Below, in pieces: positions 6,161 through 6,744 of a DNA stretch of 6,744 nucleotides (positions are counted from its first letter, which is position 1; the number at the start of each line of letters is the position of its first letter). Both the position numbers and the translations under genes were made by a program. Source of the stretch: Psychrobacter sp. Lineage in GTDB: Bacteria; Pseudomonadota; Gammaproteobacteria; Pseudomonadales; Moraxellaceae. The stretch is taken from positions 1-6,744 of the forward strand of contig JAAXIL010000236.1 of the NCBI GenBank assembly GCA_012270355.1, written 5' to 3'. Under the pieces are notes generated by a model. The model was not told the DNA's origin. It made no database searches and saw only the letters and a list, made by a program, of their open reading frames with translations.

Positions 6161-6727
6161 ATGACCATAACGACTGCTTCGCAAGCCACTAATGACTCAG
6201 CTTATTTTTCAGTTCATGACCTAAAAGTCAACTTTGGGACAACCCAAGTGGTGCGAGGTCTATCGCTTGAGCTTCAACAAGGTGAGATTGGTTGTTTGCT
6301 TGGCTTAAGTGGATGCGGAAAAACCACTGCCCTGCGTGCCATCGCAGGCTTAGAAAAACCTTCTGTGGGTATGGTGCAATTAGGTAATGGTGTCGTCACT
6401 GATGTGCAAAACAATAAATTCACCCCTCCTGCTAATCGGGGCATGGGTATGGTGTTCCAAGATTATGCCTTATTCACGCACCTAAGCGTTCGGCAAAATA
6501 TCGAATTTGGCTTAAAGCCTTTAGGCTTATCTAAGCCAGAACGTTTTGCTCGTGTTCAAGAAATGCTTGAATTAATTGAATTGACTGCCCATGCTGATAA
6601 ACACATACACGAGCTTTCAGGTGGGCAACAGCAACGGGTGGCATTAGCACGGGCACTCGCCCCACGCCCCAAACTACTACTAATCAACGAACCTTTTTAT
6701 AACCTAAACAAGATGCTACGAGAATAA
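6161..6727 (+). CDS. fbpC: Ferric iron ABC transporter, ATP-binding protein, truncated by a premature stop
   Basis: ATPase that would power Fe3+ import through FbpB. The ATG is 2 bases after fbpB, with GGATGGA at 6145-6151 as ribosome binding site. Present are Walker A GLSGCGKT (48-55), the Q-loop in VFQDYALF (Gln100) and signature LSGGQQQR (152-159). The next motif reads LLLINEPF, with Asn176 replacing the Walker B Asp; the catalytic Glu177 is kept. The D-loop reads YNLN (180-183) where SNLD is usual. The frame stops at TAA 6725-6727 after only 188 residues, against about 350 for the family, so the rest of the nucleotide-binding domain (H-loop His) and the C-terminal regulatory domain are missing. 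The bases after the stop still read L-S-K-N-V-R in the same frame, as expected for the family continuation (RE-E-LSKNVR), so a single GAA to TAA change explains the stop. As written the protein would be inactive. It could be a decayed gene or sequence error near the window end. Confidence 0.85.
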   Translation: MTITTASQATNDSAYFSVHDLKVNFGTTQVVRGLSLELQQGEIGCLLGLSGCGKTTALRAIAGLEKPSVGMVQLGNGVVTDVQNNKFTPPANRGMGMVFQDYALFTHLSVRQNIEFGLKPLGLSKPERFARVQEMLELIELTAHADKHIHELSGGQQQRVALARALAPRPKLLLINEPFYNLNKMLRE

Positions 6728-6744
6728 CTTTCCAAAAACGTTCG

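Noticed and set aside
1..6744. Mobile element, CRISPR array, toxin-antitoxin or defence island
   Set aside because: There are no transposase or integrase frames, no regularly spaced repeats, no terminal inverted repeats and no small gene pairs; all genes are core envelope, ribosome or transport functions in one orientation.

Overview
The window is an ordinary-looking chromosomal segment of a Gram-negative gammaproteobacterium. All genes lie on the plus strand, packed head to tail. A Kdo transferase (lipid A-linked LPS or LOS), a lipobox-bearing binding protein and an FbpABC-type ferric iron importer indicate a diderm. Protein style and a moderate G+C (roughly the mid-to-high 40s percent by eye, not computed) suggest Moraxellaceae (Moraxella, Psychrobacter and relatives). 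This is a judgement from protein resemblance only; no marker RNA gene is present.

Left part (1-3145): the 3' portion of a Sel1-repeat protein whose frame is open at the left edge. It ends in a hydrophobic segment that forms the extreme C-terminus, so it looks tail-anchored. After a 57-base gap comes waaA (Kdo transferase, lipid A core assembly). It is followed almost without a gap by rsmE (16S rRNA m3U1498 methyltransferase). The waaA stop and the rsmE start are bridged by a 7-codon mini-ORF with an ATGA overlap at each end, which suggests translational coupling.

Middle (3146-3281): an A+T-rich 136-base regulatory gap. It contains a good candidate Fur box with an overlapping -35-like hexamer, a tandem 13-base-period repeat and a GGTGA ribosome binding site. 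It precedes the iron-uptake operon.

Right part (3282-6744): fbpA (lipoprotein-type ferric-binding protein), a 98-base gap with two small A+T-rich inverted repeats, fbpB (two-domain permease, TTG start), and fbpC (ATPase) starting 2 bases after fbpB. Together they would bind Fe3+ in the periplasm and import it across the inner membrane with ATP. The fbpC frame meets a TAA stop just after the Walker B/D-loop region, 17 bases before the window ends. Both key aspartates there are replaced by asparagine. Either fbpC is a degraded copy, or the last ~60 bases contain sequence errors.

I found no mobile element, CRISPR array, RNA gene or defence locus, and no convincing new system. The points most worth a second look are the clustered changes at the end of fbpC, the uncharacterised tail-anchored Sel1 protein and the fbpA control region.
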